A DNA stretch of 64,000 nt, taken from NCBI GenBank assembly GCA_947491025.1, contig CANLIC010000024.1, forward strand, positions 1 to 64,000, read 5' to 3'. The notes beneath the pieces were generated by a model. That model searched no databases. It saw nothing but the letters and a program-made list of their open reading frames with translations, and was not told the origin of the DNA. Every line of letters starts with the position of its first letter. Position 1 is the stretch's first letter. The stretch comes from Myxococcales bacterium. GTDB taxonomy: Bacteria; Myxococcota_A; UBA9042. This document shows positions 1 to 7,837 of this stretch, piece after piece. The position numbers and the translations under genes are program-made.

Positions 1-70
1 CGAATCGAGGCCGTAACGCACCCCAGAACGCACCCCGGAGTCTTCTTCGGGTCGGCCGGGATTCGTAACC

Positions 71-86
71 GCCTGATTTATCAGGC
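71..86 (-). terminator. Hairpin abutting the tRNA-Asn 3' end
   Basis: A perfect inverted repeat, GCCTGA-TTTA-TCAGGC, lies directly downstream of the tRNA-Asn gene on the minus strand. Its first base coincides with the tRNA discriminator position. No U-tract follows, so it may be a weak or Rho-assisted terminator or a guide for 3' trimming rather than a classical intrinsic terminator. Confidence 0.4.
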
Positions 87-158
87 TCCGCAGACAGGAC
101 TCGAACCTGTGACCCGGTGATTAACAGTCACCTGCTCTACCAACTGAGCTACTGCGGA
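86..158 (-). tRNA. trnN: tRNA-Asn (anticodon GTT)
   Basis: On the minus strand the 73-base gene folds as a standard cloverleaf. The acceptor stem TCCGCAG pairs with CTGCGGA, the D arm contains AGCTCAGTTGGTAGAGC, the anticodon loop reads CTGTTAATC with anticodon GTT, and the T arm carries GGTTCGAGTCC. The discriminator base is G. The 3' CCA is not encoded (the genome reads CCT), so the CCA-adding enzyme must supply it. A strong promoter sits upstream at 194-222 and a hairpin follows immediately. Confidence 0.97.
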
Positions 159-193
159 AGCGCGGCGGGAGCGAGGCCCCCACCGGGGGCGGC

Positions 194-222
194 ACTCTAC
201 GCCAAGTGCCCCCCATCGTCAA
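194..222 (-). promoter_or_regulatory. Promoter of tRNA-Asn
   Basis: Reading the minus strand, TTGACG (217-222) is separated by exactly 17 bases from TAGAGT (194-199). The predicted start is about 30 bases before the mature tRNA 5' end. This is one of the clearest sigma70-type promoters in the window and serves as a local reference for the consensus. Confidence 0.7.
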
Positions 223-260
223 CCCTTGCCCGCGCAGTCCCACGGCCCCATCCTGCGAGC

Positions 261-1508
261 ATGGCCACCGCCCGCCCAGCGTCATCCCCGCTCGTCGTCG
301 TCGACGGCCCAGATCTCGAGGCCCACCTCGCCAAGTCGCAGCTCTGCGCCCTCTACCTCGTAACGAGCGCCGACCCCGTCGACGACCGCCGACGCACCGA
401 GGAGCCGCCGACGGCCGATCCGGCCGCCCTGCGCGCGGCGGTGGCCCGCATCGAGGCGGCGGCGCTGCGCGGTGGCGACCCGGCGCTGGACCAGGTGCGC
501 ATCGACTACCTCGACGGCGACCACGCCGGCGACGGCGTCCACGCCCTCATCGCCAGCGAGGCGCGCTCGATGAGCCTCTTCGGCGGTCGCCGCGTCATCT
601 CGGTGCTGCACTGCGAAGAGTTCGACTACGATGCCGGCGGGCGCAAGCGCAAACCGAGCAAGAAGGCCGCAGCGGCGGGGGAGGCCGAAGAGGCGGCCAC
701 CGACCCGCTGGAGCGGCTGCTGCAGAGCCTGCCGGCAGCGCGCGAGGGCCTGGGGCGGCCGCCTTTTGTCTTGATCTTGAGCGCCACACGCTTCGATCGT
801 CGCAAGCGCGCCTGGGCGGAGCTGCAGCAGCGGGGGGTCTTGGTCGCTGTCGCGCCGATGGACCCGCCGGGCCTGCAGGCCTACATCGAGGAGCAGGCGC
901 GGATTTTCGGCATCCGGGTCGATCGCCAGGTGGCGCAGCGCATCTGGGATCGGCTGGGCGGCGGCGAATCAGCCCGGCTCAAGCAGACCGCCGATCGCCT
1001 GCTGCTCGACGCTGGCCCGGGCGGCACCCTGACCGTCGCGCAAGTCGAAGCGGTCGTGCCGATGGACCGCGAGGCGGCGGTGTGGGCGATCACGGACGCC
1101 ATCGCCGAGGCCGACGCCCAGCGCGGCCTCACCGTGCTGCACATGCTGCTGGAGCACGAGCAGGAGCCGATCGCGATCTGCGCGGCGCTGGCTGCCAACC
1201 TGCGCGGCCTGCTGCGGGTCGCCGACGCGATCGGACAGGGGCGGACCACGGAGGCCGAGCTGGCGGCCCACACCGGCTGGCATCCCTACCGCGCCAAGCT
1301 CGTGGCGCAGCAAGTCCGGCGCATGAAGCCGCAGCAGCTCGAGCGAGCGCTACAGACCGTGGCCGATCTCGATGTGCAGCTGCGGGCCTCGATGATCCCC
1401 GACCGCAAGATCGCCAGCGCCCGCTGGCTGGAGTCGGCGATTCTGGCCCTCTGTTCCGGGCAGCCGATGCGGGTCGCGTCGGCGTCAGGCGCGCTCCAGA
1501 CGCTCTGA
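261..1508 (+). CDS. holA: DNA polymerase III subunit delta
   Basis: This 415-residue protein matches HolA, the clamp-loader subunit that opens the beta sliding clamp and loads it onto DNA. The N-terminal AAA-like region reads LYLVTSADP, followed by a conserved segment with SLFGGRRVISV typical of delta; a helical C-terminal collar domain carries WAITDAIAEAD and LLRVADAI-type segments and ends with a short ARWLESAILALC helix. It is longer than the roughly 340 residues of E. coli HolA, mainly through a Lys/Ala-rich insert near residues 128-145. ATG 261 is preferred because the reading frame upstream would enter the tRNA gene. No Shine-Dalgarno is visible, and TTGCCC-N17-CATCCT ends six bases before the ATG, which would fit a leaderless message. 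The gene stands alone on the plus strand. Confidence 0.9.
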   Translation: MATARPASSPLVVVDGPDLEAHLAKSQLCALYLVTSADPVDDRRRTEEPPTADPAALRAAVARIEAAALRGGDPALDQVRIDYLDGDHAGDGVHALIASEARSMSLFGGRRVISVLHCEEFDYDAGGRKRKPSKKAAAAGEAEEAATDPLERLLQSLPAAREGLGRPPFVLILSATRFDRRKRAWAELQQRGVLVAVAPMDPPGLQAYIEEQARIFGIRVDRQVAQRIWDRLGGGESARLKQTADRLLLDAGPGGTLTVAQVEAVVPMDREAAVWAITDAIAEADAQRGLTVLHMLLEHEQEPIAICAALAANLRGLLRVADAIGQGRTTEAELAAHTGWHPYRAKLVAQQVRRMKPQQLERALQTVADLDVQLRASMIPDRKIASARWLESAILALCSGQPMRVASASGALQTL

Positions 1509-1677
1509 CCGGGGCGCAGGCCGGCCGCGCGCCACGCCTCGGCGCGAGGCGTCCGTGGGCGTCCCGTCCGCGGTGTCGAACGCCTGCGAAGCGGCCCGCG
1601 GCTTGCTCGGGAATGCGCTCCAACGCCCTGACGTTGGCTGCCGTGCAGGCGGGCCCAGCGGGCACGCTTGTCGCAGG

Positions 1678-1706
1678 CGCCTGGGTCGCTTAGATTGCCG
1701 CGCCCC
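1678..1706 (+). promoter_or_regulatory. Promoter of the double DsbA-like gene
   Basis: TTGTCG (1678-1683), 17 bases, then TAGATT (1701-1706) precede the gene at 1802. The implied leader is about 90 bases and contains AGGAG at 1790-1794. Confidence 0.55.
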
Positions 1707-1801
1707 ACCTCGCCGCAGGGGGGCCGAGCGCCGTCCGCTCAGCGCCCGAGCCGTGGCGGGTTCGCGAGTCAAGTTCGAGGGTTCGTCCTAGGAGTCAGAC
1801 C

Positions 1802-3205
1802 ATGATGAAGAAAGAGCAGGCCTACATCCTCTTCGTCGCGCTGTTCATCGGCGGCTACGTCGCTGGCCGCGTGACCGCGCCCAAGACCTCGGGCGTTGCA
1901 CCGGGCGCCGTCGCTGCAGCCCCTGGCGCTGAGGTGGCCCAAGCCGCCGCGCCTGGAGCTCCCGTGGCCCCCGCCGGCGCCCTGACCTCCGAGCCGCCGC
2001 CCCCGCCGCCGCCACCCCCGCCGCCCGCTCCGACCGCGGCTGCTGGCGCTCCGTCTGGCGAGGGCCAGGTCTGGCGCGCGACGTTGCACGACACCGATCC
2101 CAAGCTCGGGCCCGACACCGCGACGGTGAAGATCCTCGTGCTCTCGGCCTTTGGTTGCGCGCAGTGCACCGAGTTCGCGGGCCACATGAAGAAGGCGCGC
2201 GACAAGTACGGTGACAAAGTGCAGTGGCGCTTCAAGCACAAGATCATCCCGCCGCAGCACCCGGACTCGGCGCTCGCCTCCGAGGCGTCGATGGCCGCCA
2301 ACGCCCAGGGCAAGTTCTGGGAGTACCACGACAAGTTGATGGCCAACTCGTTCTCGATCGACCGGCTCAGCCTCGAGCGCTACGCCCAGGAGCTCGGCCT
2401 CAACATGGCGAAGTTCAAGAAGGCCCTCGACGACCACACCTACCGCGGCGTCTTGGCCCGCGACTCGGTGCTGGCCAACGAGATCGGCGCCCACAGCTTC
2501 CCGAACATCCTGGCCAACGGCATGCGCATCGGCAAGGAGAAGACCCACGAGCAGCTCGAGCAGCTCATCGACGCCCAGCTCGAGCGGGCCCAGAAGCTGC
2601 TCGCCGATGGCGCCACCGCCGCCAACCTGTACGAGAAGGCCATCGAGGGCGGCAAGTTCTTCCCGCAGTACGAGACGCCCCAGCAGTCGTTCAACACCAG
2701 CAACAGCCCGACCCTCGGTCCGAAGTCGGCCAAGGTCGAGCTGGTCGTGTTCGAGGACTTCGAGTGCCCCTTCTGTAGCAAGCTGGCGCCGAGCCTCAAG
2801 CTCTTCCAGAAGAACAACCCCAACGAAGTCAAGATCGTCTACAAGCACATGCCGCTCGAGAGCATCCACCAGAACGCCATGCTCGCCTCCGAAGCGTCGA
2901 TGGCGGCCAACGAGCAGGGCAAGTTCTGGGAATACCACGACAAGCTCTACGACAACCAGCAGAGCCTCGACCGCGCCAGCCTGGACCGCTACGCCGAGGA
3001 GCTGAAGCTCGACATGGCCAAGTTCAAGTCGGCGCTCGACACCCACAAGTTCAAGGGCGCCATCCAGGCCGACATGAACGAGGGCCAGAACGCCGGTATC
3101 TCGGGTACGCCGACGGTATACCTCAACGGCTACAAATACGCCGGGCCGCGCGGCTATCCGCCAGAGGGCCTCGAGGGCGTCGCCCGTATGTACCTCGGCA
3201 TGTAG
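1802..3205 (+). CDS. Membrane-anchored protein with two DsbA-like thioredoxin domains
   Basis: The 467-residue protein starts with a cytoplasmic MMKKE and one membrane helix (about residues 7-25), then an Ala/Pro-rich tether with eleven consecutive prolines (65-75). Two DsbA/Thioredoxin_4 domains follow, about 95-265 and 305-465. Each has a redox pair (C119-A-Q-C122 and C322-P-F-C325), a repeated ASEASMAAN-QGKFWEYHDKL helix block, and a cis-proline loop (SFPNILANG; GTPTVYLNG). The domains clearly arose by internal duplication. The CAQC motif is unusual, whereas CPFC is close to the DsbG/BdbD types, so the two sites may differ in potential. It likely catalyses thiol-disulfide chemistry on exported proteins, which fits the many Cys-rich lipoproteins encoded nearby. 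AGGAG lies seven bases before the ATG. Confidence 0.88.
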   Translation: MMKKEQAYILFVALFIGGYVAGRVTAPKTSGVAPGAVAAAPGAEVAQAAAPGAPVAPAGALTSEPPPPPPPPPPPAPTAAAGAPSGEGQVWRATLHDTDPKLGPDTATVKILVLSAFGCAQCTEFAGHMKKARDKYGDKVQWRFKHKIIPPQHPDSALASEASMAANAQGKFWEYHDKLMANSFSIDRLSLERYAQELGLNMAKFKKALDDHTYRGVLARDSVLANEIGAHSFPNILANGMRIGKEKTHEQLEQLIDAQLERAQKLLADGATAANLYEKAIEGGKFFPQYETPQQSFNTSNSPTLGPKSAKVELVVFEDFECPFCSKLAPSLKLFQKNNPNEVKIVYKHMPLESIHQNAMLASEASMAANEQGKFWEYHDKLYDNQQSLDRASLDRYAEELKLDMAKFKSALDTHKFKGAIQADMNEGQNAGISGTPTVYLNGYKYAGPRGYPPEGLEGVARMYLGM

Positions 3206-3480
3206 CGGCGCCGGCGCCGGCGGATGCGTCCCCGCCGCGCCCCCGTGCAGGCCAGCCGCTGTTTCGACGCAGCGGACCTCTCATCGAACGCCTGGGCGGC
3301 CTGCCTGCGGCATGGCCTCGACCGCGTCGGCCCACAGTGGCCACGTCGCCGTGCACCCATCGTAGCCGCGCTTCGCACCCATATCGCGGCACTCACGGCG
3401 CTCGGTACGCAGATTCGCCCGCAACGAGGGCAGAAGGCCCTGCAACAACGACTGCGATCACCTTGTTGAAGTTGGAGCCC

Positions 3481-4587
3481 TTAGATGCCCTTGCGTCGCC
3501 GCAGCTCGGCGGCGAGCGCGTCGATGGTCGCCGCGTCGTCGGCGTTGTGTAGCTCCGGCGTATAGCGCGGGTTGGGCTGCATGCCGTAGCGCAAGAAGGG
3601 CCGCACTTTGCCCTCGAGGATCGACTGCGATACCGACGCCGACTTGATGGGCTTGCCGTAGAAGCGCTGCTGCAGCTCCTTGTCCTGAAACTGAAAGCCC
3701 TGTCGCGCCAAGAACAGCGCCCGACACACCTGCAGCTCGCTGTCGTTGCGCATGACGAGCAGGCGCTGTAGCTGACTGACACCATCGGCGGCCTTGGCCG
3801 ACGCGGCGATGGAGCGGGGATCCGGGCAGCGCAGCGCACCACCGATCTGGTCGGCCGTGCCCAGGTGTATCGTGATGTCATCCTTGGACTTCCAGCCCTT
3901 GGCCCGCAACTCGAGCCGGGTCTCCGGCTTGCCCTGCAGGGCCCCCGTGGTGCCGATGCGGGTTTCATAGCGCGCCAGCGTCATCGGAGCTGGGTGGCCG
4001 AACGCCCAAGGCCGAAAGGGCAGGGTGAGGCCGACATCCAAGACCTTCAGCTGCTTGCGCCAGCCATCGAGGCCACGCAGCGCGACGACCACGCCCTCGG
4101 CGTCGAGGGTCTGCGTGGTCGACCAGCGGATCTCGACCAGCGCCGCGGCCTTGGGCGCCACGGAGATGGTCCAGCGGTGGACACGGCCGAACAGCGGCCA
4201 CCACGGCGTGGATTCGCGCTCGGCGACGACGGTCGGCGTCTGCACCGTGCCATCGACCGACGCTGCGAGGCCCTCCAGCCGGCCAGCGTCGCGGCCATTG
4301 CAGACCTCATTGTCGCTGTCGCAGGGGCGCTCCGGCAGGCTCAGCACCAGCGCCTGTGGCTTGGCGGTCGGATTCTTCAGCTCGAGGACGATTTGGCCCT
4401 GCCACGCCGCGCCGGACTCGGTCAGGCTCAGCTCGACGGACGCATGGCTCAGCACCAGCTTGTGGCCGCTGCTCGGTTGCGGCAGCCAGATCTCGCCGCC
4501 GCGCGTCAGCTCCTGGGCGGCAGCCGGCGCGCTCCAGACCGCCTGCGCCCCGAGCGCCAACGCCGCCAGCCCGAGACGATACGCCAT
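3481..4587 (-). CDS. Exported YARHG-domain protein
   Basis: A 368-residue exported protein of unknown function. I chose the ATG at 4587, which gives MAYRLGLAALALGAQAVW, a good signal peptide ending near AAAQ; an in-frame start at 4668 would add 27 unlikely residues. The middle (about 30-250) looks like a beta-rich domain with no catalytic signature I recognise. Near the C-terminus the segment LFLARQGFQFQDKELQQRFY (about residues 291-310) matches the YARHG signature, a small extracellular domain seen in bacterial envelope proteins. It ends convergently with the DsbA-like gene and is 225 bases downstream of the DsbD-N-like lipoprotein. Confidence 0.65.
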   Translation of the reverse strand: MAYRLGLAALALGAQAVWSAPAAAQELTRGGEIWLPQPSSGHKLVLSHASVELSLTESGAAWQGQIVLELKNPTAKPQALVLSLPERPCDSDNEVCNGRDAGRLEGLAASVDGTVQTPTVVAERESTPWWPLFGRVHRWTISVAPKAAALVEIRWSTTQTLDAEGVVVALRGLDGWRKQLKVLDVGLTLPFRPWAFGHPAPMTLARYETRIGTTGALQGKPETRLELRAKGWKSKDDITIHLGTADQIGGALRCPDPRSIAASAKAADGVSQLQRLLVMRNDSELQVCRALFLARQGFQFQDKELQQRFYGKPIKSASVSQSILEGKVRPFLRYGMQPNPRYTPELHNADDAATIDALAAELRRRKGI

Positions 4588-4812
4588 TGCGCACAGCTGG
4601 TTGCCTCGCCGCGCACGTACGTCGCGCCGATCGCCCTGACCCGCCCACTCGCCATGCCGCCCTGCCATGGAAACCTCCGCGCTTCGGTCCCAACATGGAG
4701 GGTACCGTTCCAGGCGGGCGCGTCCAGATTTCGCGACCTTGCCTAGGCCGCGTGGCGCCGCGAAGTGGCTTTAGTCCCCGTGGTTTGCGAACGGGCGGCG
4801 TGTCGGGCGCGG

Positions 4813-5454
4813 CTAAGGCGCGAGCTCGCGGTCGTCGCCACGAGCGCTCGGCAGCACCTCCACCGAGAGAGGGACGGGCTGCTGCTGCGGCACCGAGCAG
4901 CCGCGGATGGAGCAACGCTGCCAGCTGGCGGCCAGGCGAATGGTGTGGGGACCCGGCGCGGCCCCGCTGGCGACCCGCAAGCGCACGCGGACCACAACAT
5001 CGCCTGACAGCATGGGCCACGCCTCAGCGGCGCCCGGCAGGCGGACCGGGGCGGGCTCCGGAGCGACGCCCACGACATCGACGGCGAGCCAGGCGAGGCG
5101 CGGCGCACTCAGGCGCAGACCGTCGATGCCTGGGCCTTCGGCGCCCGGCGCGGGAACGTAGAAGCCCTCCGCGATCCGCAGCTCGAGCGTGACCACGGCC
5201 TCGGCTCCTGCGGCAAGACGCGCCTCGGCGCCGAGCCACTTCACAGCATCGCGTTCGAGCCGTTCATGGGCGCGATCCTGGGCGGCGCGGTGGTCGGCGA
5301 TCGAGGCGCCACAGCCGGAAAGCAAGGTTATGAACACCAAGGTGATGCGCCAGGGCAGGGCAGTGGCGCGGCCCTGGCAGCAGCGGGCGCAGGCGCCCAC
5401 CGGCTGGGTCGAAATGAGGGCCCTTTCGCGCTCGACGTTGAACCTCACGCCCAC
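4813..5454 (-). CDS. Lipoprotein resembling the DsbD N-terminal domain
   Basis: A 213-residue protein starting at GTG 5454, ten bases inside the end of the acetyltransferase gene, so translation is probably coupled. A hydrophobic stretch ends in the lipobox LLSGC. The mature part resembles the periplasmic alpha-domain of DsbD: an AEGFYVPAPG-like strand (family pattern 'GWHINS'), RVRLRVASGAAPGPH, and near the end WQRCSIRGCSVPQQQPV, which parallels the family pattern of two cysteines followed by LPP. In DsbD that Cys pair passes electrons to periplasmic partners. The membrane and thioredoxin parts of DsbD are absent here. With the double DsbA-like protein close by, an envelope redox role is a reasonable inference. 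The N-terminus is long, so a start further in is possible. Confidence 0.6.
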   Translation of the reverse strand: MGVRFNVERERALISTQPVGACARCCQGRATALPWRITLVFITLLSGCGASIADHRAAQDRAHERLERDAVKWLGAEARLAAGAEAVVTLELRIAEGFYVPAPGAEGPGIDGLRLSAPRLAWLAVDVVGVAPEPAPVRLPGAAEAWPMLSGDVVVRVRLRVASGAAPGPHTIRLAASWQRCSIRGCSVPQQQPVPLSVEVLPSARGDDRELAP

Positions 5455-5891
5455 CGCTTCCGCATGTCGTGATGCGGCAAGCCGACCTCGGTGTAGGGCG
5501 GCCCATCGATGGCATAGCCGAGGCGCTCGTAGAAGCCGATCGCCGTGTCGCGGGCGTGCAGGTGAATGGTCAAGAAGCCCGCCGCCCGTACCCGCGCCTC
5601 CAGCGCCTGCACCAGCTTGCTACCCACGCCTTGACCCTGCAGGGCGGGATCGACGGCCATCTGGAGCAAGCGGCCGCCCCCGGGCTCATCGGGGTGAAAG
5701 AGCACGCAGCCGACGATGACGCCCTCTCGTTCGGCCACCAGATGCCAGCAGTCCTGCTCGTGGGCGAAGCCGACCGTCTCGCGGCCCATGCTGAGCGGTG
5801 CCCGCAACACGCGATAGCGCAGGTCGTGCTCGGCTTCGAGGTCGCTCCCCCTCGGCTCGATGGCGCGCAGGGTGATCGGGGCGTCGGTCAT
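5445..5891 (-). CDS. GNAT-family N-acetyltransferase
   Basis: A 148-residue GNAT domain that would transfer an acetyl group from acetyl-CoA to an amine. Core strands include GVIVGCVLFHPD; the acetyl-CoA pyrophosphate loop is VDPALQGQGVGSKLVQAL (motif A, Q-x-x-G-x-G); and IGFYERLGY is the usual C-terminal motif. A CWHLVAE segment and the short N-terminus match the ElaA/YjcF group rather than ribosomal acetylases, but the substrate cannot be read from the sequence. It sits 14 bases after the large lipoprotein gene and overlaps the next gene by ten bases, so it is the middle of a three-gene run. Confidence 0.85.
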   Translation of the reverse strand: MTDAPITLRAIEPRGSDLEAEHDLRYRVLRAPLSMGRETVGFAHEQDCWHLVAEREGVIVGCVLFHPDEPGGGRLLQMAVDPALQGQGVGSKLVQALEARVRAAGFLTIHLHARDTAIGFYERLGYAIDGPPYTEVGLPHHDMRKRWA

Positions 5892-5905
5892 GGCAAGCCG
5901 CCCTC

Positions 5906-7546
5906 TCAGCCACCCTTGGCGCAGGCCGCGGGCGTGGCGTGGTTGCTGGCCTGGCCGCCGATGGGCTTGTAGCAGGGCGTCAGGCAAGCGGTGCCCGTCG
6001 ACATCCAGCGCTTGCCGCGCTCGCAGGGGTCGCCTTGCTGCGCGCACTGCAACAAGGGCTGAATCTCCGCGCTCTGCGCGCTGCCGTCCAGCAGCGCATT
6101 GGGCCAACGCACGCGCGCAACGGTCCACAAATCCAGGGCTTGCATGGGCTGTGGCCCAAACACGCCGACGAGCGCACCACCGAGCCAGACCCTCACCCGC
6201 GCCTGGCTCGCGCCGTGGCCGTGGTCGTGCCAGGCGTGGACGCCAATGGTGTAAGTCTGCGGCTGTGAAGACGTTCCGGCGGGCGCCTGGACGGTAGCGA
6301 CCTCGGGACCCTGGCCGTCGCTGTCGTCGAGCGCCAGCACACCGTCGTCCGCGGTCGTCGGCACCCCCCACATCTGCGTCGTCGCGCCCCACCAGGTGTC
6401 CCAGGTGGCACCGAACCATGGGTCGGGCTGGCCGTCGCAGTCGCGGTCGAGGCCGTCGCTGGGCAGCATCGCAAGGTGCAAGTCGAGATCGGCGCCGGCG
6501 CCCGGTCCGCTGTCGATGGGATCAGGATCCGCCGGCGTCTGCCAAAGCAACTCGACCCGCAGCGCCTCGGCGGGCACGACCGTGACCTCGCTGCACACCT
6601 CGGCGCAGCCTTGAACCCCGTCGGCGTCGCTCACCGCCACGCACACGCCCCACGGGCCGGCGATGGCCGGCGCGAACGATGCGACGAGGCCATCTGCAAT
6701 CGGCGGCGGCAAGAGCCAGGCGTCAGGCGGCAGCAGGCGCCAGCGCGCGGTCACCGCCGCGCCGGTCGGGCTCAGGCTGTCTGCCGCCGACGCCTTCAAG
6801 GTCGCCCCAGCGGTGGCCGTTGCTGGCAGGTCGAGGCGGGGCACGAGGCACCCTACGCTCGCAATTCCACTGACCTCGACGGTGGAGCTGACGTCAGCGG
6901 CGCCCGAACCGGAGGCGCTGGCGAGGCCGACCGTACGGGCGACGACCTCGAATGCCATGGCGTAGGGCGCCGCCACCAGCGGGCACACCCGCAGCTTGAC
7001 CTTCTGGGCCGCGCCAGGTGCCAGCACCCAACTCGGCTCCAGGCCATCGACTGTGCCATCGGCTCCGCCTGGGACAGCACCGGCCGGCGCCGCGATCTCA
7101 GCGCGGCGCCACGCGAGCTGGCTCAGCGGTGTGGTGCCGCAGTTCTCGATCAGCATCGCCACGCCGGTGCATTGACCCGTCGCGACTGCGGACAGCGGCA
7201 GCGGCGCGCCCGGCGCGGCGACGAGGTCGACCGGCCGCCAGCGGATGCAGGGTCCGAAGCCGCCAGGCCCCATCAAGGCCGGGCCGCCGCCGATTTGACC
7301 GCTGGGACCCGCGCCTCCCGGCTCCGATCCGGCCCCGGCGGCCTCTGACGGCGGACGCGGCGTCTGCCCGGGCTCGGCGGCGACGCCGAGGGAGCTTCCG
7401 CCGCCGAGCTCGACGACGAAGGCCTCGCCACAGCCGAAGCAGCCCGCCCACAGCAGGGGCCAGAAGCCCAACCGCCGTACAGCAGGGCGACTCAGGGCAC
7501 CCCGGGCGGATTCGACGCGGCCGGGATGGCGGGGAAGGTCGGTCAT
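5906..7546 (-). CDS. Large lipoprotein with acidic DLDLHL-type domain
   Basis: A 546-residue lipoprotein. ATG 7546 is chosen because it places a basic n-region and the lipobox LLWAGC at a normal distance. A Gly/Pro/Ala-rich tether follows. The central part (about 100-360) reads as Ig-like beta domains (for example CTGVAMLIENCGTTPLSQL, VSGIASVGCLV). The C-terminal half holds ADLDLHLAMLPSDG, then DRDCDGQPDPWFG, DTWWG and LALDDSDGQGPE, a calcium-type acidic module common in surface proteins of Myxococcota. The last 50 residues contain several cysteines. Function is unknown; a surface structural or binding role is likely. First gene of the run 7546-4813. Confidence 0.72.
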   Translation of the reverse strand: MTDLPRHPGRVESARGALSRPAVRRLGFWPLLWAGCFGCGEAFVVELGGGSSLGVAAEPGQTPRPPSEAAGAGSEPGGAGPSGQIGGGPALMGPGGFGPCIRWRPVDLVAAPGAPLPLSAVATGQCTGVAMLIENCGTTPLSQLAWRRAEIAAPAGAVPGGADGTVDGLEPSWVLAPGAAQKVKLRVCPLVAAPYAMAFEVVARTVGLASASGSGAADVSSTVEVSGIASVGCLVPRLDLPATATAGATLKASAADSLSPTGAAVTARWRLLPPDAWLLPPPIADGLVASFAPAIAGPWGVCVAVSDADGVQGCAEVCSEVTVVPAEALRVELLWQTPADPDPIDSGPGAGADLDLHLAMLPSDGLDRDCDGQPDPWFGATWDTWWGATTQMWGVPTTADDGVLALDDSDGQGPEVATVQAPAGTSSQPQTYTIGVHAWHDHGHGASQARVRVWLGGALVGVFGPQPMQALDLWTVARVRWPNALLDGSAQSAEIQPLLQCAQQGDPCERGKRWMSTGTACLTPCYKPIGGQASNHATPAACAKGG

Positions 7547-7552
7547 GGCCTG

Positions 7553-7581
7553 ATTGTGCCAGTGCCGTCGTGGGGTGCCAA
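7553..7581 (-). promoter_or_regulatory. Promoter of the large lipoprotein gene, possibly leaderless
   Basis: On the minus strand TTGGCA (7576-7581), 17 bases, then CACAAT (7553-7558). The -10 ends six bases before the ATG at 7546, so transcription would begin at or next to the start codon. No ribosome-binding site is present in between. Confidence 0.45.
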
Positions 7582-7837
7582 GGGCAATGCGCAGGATGTG
7601 GCCCGCCGACCCCAGAGCCCCTGACGCCCCGAGCACCCCCGACAAGGCCCGTCCCGCCGCAGAAAGCGCATGGTGCGCGCCGCTTCCCCTTTGCCCAATT
7701 CGACACTGCGTGCCAAACTCCCCACCGGCCACGGCGTGGGCAAGCGTCCGCGTCGCCGCAGCGGCAGGAGCTCGATGAGCACGACGCAGACCATGCGCTG
7801 GCCTAGAGTGGGCTGGGCGACGAAGCTGGGAGCGCCT

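Noticed and set aside
1769-3046. 425-codon open frame opposite the double DsbA-like gene
   Set aside because: Antisense to a gene with clear thioredoxin motifs; the frame is open because of high GC and codon bias, with no ribosome-binding site or domain.
3206-3240. Intrinsic terminator after the DsbA-like gene
   Set aside because: The palindromic GGCGCC run is GC-rich but has no U-tract and occurs often in this composition.
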